53,923 bases of DNA from Bacteroidaceae bacterium (GTDB taxonomy: Bacteria > Bacteroidota > Bacteroidia > Bacteroidales > Bacteroidaceae). The notes beneath the pieces are model-generated. The model did not search any database. It was not told the origin of the DNA and was given only the letters and a program-made list of their open reading frames with translations. This document shows positions 53,111 through 53,923 of this stretch, piece by piece; position 1 is the first letter of the stretch; every line of letters begins with the position of its first letter. The position numbers were made by a program, and so were the translations under genes. The stretch lies in assembly GCA_017381015.1 (NCBI GenBank), contig JAFOCV010000067.1, positions 1 through 53,923 on the forward strand, given 5' to 3'.

Positions 53111-53923
53111 AAGAAGTTATATTAAGTCCTTTTAGGGACTGTCAGGCCCACTTGAAAAGAGTACCTGACACTATGGAATTTCGTGGAAAGACTTATCACT
53201 TCTTAAATCATTATTATGTGTGTGATGAGTCTGGTGAGGAGTTCACAAATGAAGAAACTGGTGCAATTAATTTTGCTCAAGTATATAATCAATATCGCGA
53301 AGAAAACAATATCCCGTTTATTGGTGAGATTGTTAAACTTCGTGAAGACTGCATGTTGTCGAAAACCGATATGGGTAGATTATTGGGGTTTGGTGAAAAC
53401 CAGTATTACAGATATGAGTTAGGAGAGGTTCCGTCTCCCTCTAATGGAAAATTGATGAGAATGCTCATTGACAATCGAGAAGCTCTTGTCTGTGCCATTA
53501 AGGAAAGCGCCATTAAGGAAAGTAATAAGGAGAAAGCAATAAAAGCCCTCGAGAAATTATCCAAGACAGAAAAAAGAGATAAGGTGTTATACGATTTACT
53601 ATTTACTGGTAAACGAAACATCTATAATGGCTATGCTATTGCTAGCGTAAATAAGGTACGCCAGATGATTCTGTTTTTTCTTGGGCATATGCCATTGGGG
53701 TATAAGACAGCATTAAACAAGTTAATGTTTTACGCAGACTTCCTGATGTACAAGGAGAATGGTGTGGGCATAAGTGGGCTCACCTATAGTGCTTTGCCCT
53801 ATGGCAACGTACCAAATAACTTTAAAGTACTTTACGGTTTGTTTGACGAGGTTGAAGAAATCGATGAGGAAAAGCCCTATTTCAAAGCTCTTCGAGTTTG
53901 TGACATGAGTGTTTTTAACGAGA
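53107..53923 (+). CDS. Antitoxin with MqsA-like/HTH N-terminus and Panacea (SocA/DUF4065-like) domain, partial
   Basis: The frame is open from the ATG at 53107 to the window end (272 codons), so the C-terminus is missing. Residues about 20-60 recall the MqsA N-terminus (MEFRGKTYHFLNHYYVCDES), but most zinc-binding cysteines are absent. An HTH follows at about 75-120 (IVKLREDCMLSKTDMGRLLG, YYRYELGEVPSPSNGK). From about residue 190 it becomes a Panacea/SocA-like domain (QMILFFLGHMPLGYKTALNK, YADFLMYKENGVGISGLTYS, LPYGNVPNN). Panacea domains neutralise many unrelated toxins. It overlaps the toxin gene by 4 bp. Confidence 0.78.
   Translation, partial: MKEVILSPFRDCQAHLKRVPDTMEFRGKTYHFLNHYYVCDESGEEFTNEETGAINFAQVYNQYREENNIPFIGEIVKLREDCMLSKTDMGRLLGFGENQYYRYELGEVPSPSNGKLMRMLIDNREALVCAIKESAIKESNKEKAIKALEKLSKTEKRDKVLYDLLFTGKRNIYNGYAIASVNKVRQMILFFLGHMPLGYKTALNKLMFYADFLMYKENGVGISGLTYSALPYGNVPNNFKVLYGLFDEVEEIDEEKPYFKALRVCDMSVFNE

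Overview
The window looks like chromosome of a gut or oral Bacteroidales bacterium, most likely Prevotella/Segatella or a close relative. The grounds are: promoters of the Bacteroidetes type (TAnnTTTG, often TAACTTTG or TACCTTTG, with weak or no Shine-Dalgarno sequences), a Bacteroidetes-style LptD, a C10 (streptopain) peptidase, a serine palmitoyltransferase, an AraR-type Nudix regulator beside pentose-phosphate genes, a CBM20-GH77 amylomaltase and a GH43 lipoprotein. The genus is inferred; no 16S gene is present.

Layout. 1-5.4 kb (+): an acyltransferase, a Nudix/winged-helix regulator (AraR-like), transketolase, RpiB and a glucosaminidase with two LysM domains. 5.4-8.2 kb (-): a two-gene nucleotide-sugar module (FdtA-like ketoisomerase plus a FemAB/aminotransferase fusion). 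8.3-8.6 kb: tRNA-Ser and tRNA-Glu. 9.0-13.2 kb (-): two formate-using enzymes (PurT, Fhs) and RarA. 13.3-17.3 kb (+): a glycosyltransferase, GlnRS and a TPR protein. 17.7-24.6 kb (-): SerB, a BACON-like lipoprotein, LptD, an HD hydrolase and a C10 peptidase. 24.9-25.6 kb (-): an ORF-less group IIC intron placed directly behind the malQ terminator. 25.7-29.7 kb (-): MalQ, GH43, tRNA-Thr. 29.9-36.7 kb (-): a CyuA-like cysteine desulfidase, a membrane protein, RecR and hisGDCB. 36.9-38.6 kb (+): a tandem alpha/beta hydrolase.

38.8-44.9 kb (+) is the most unusual part: an eight-gene cassette apparently built around NAD and ADP-ribose. It encodes an NMN adenylyltransferase-NADAR fusion, a second NADAR protein, a Nudix/winged-helix regulator with an intact Nudix box, a macro-like/DUF1810 fusion, a VWA protein, a PP2C phosphatase, a small protein with a caspase-like His/Cys arrangement, and a dual-specificity-phosphatase-like protein. 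Two matching palindromes 52 bp apart flank its promoter. I infer an NAD-linked stress, repair or immunity pathway controlled by its own Nudix regulator; no ADP-ribosyltransferase or toxin is visible in it.

45-51.3 kb: a degenerate ThiD-like domain fused to an AraC HTH, a Nudix hydrolase behind a 42-bp tandem repeat, IspE and a lipid kinase (all -), then serine palmitoyltransferase (+), and rubrerythrin and a PerR-like Fur protein (both -) with palindromic operators. 51.4 kb: tRNA-Gly. 51.5-52.7 kb: non-coding DNA with two 112-bp inverted-repeat elements. 52.7 kb to the end: a toxin-antitoxin pair (MqsR-like toxin; antitoxin with HTH and a Panacea/SocA-like domain) cut by the window edge.
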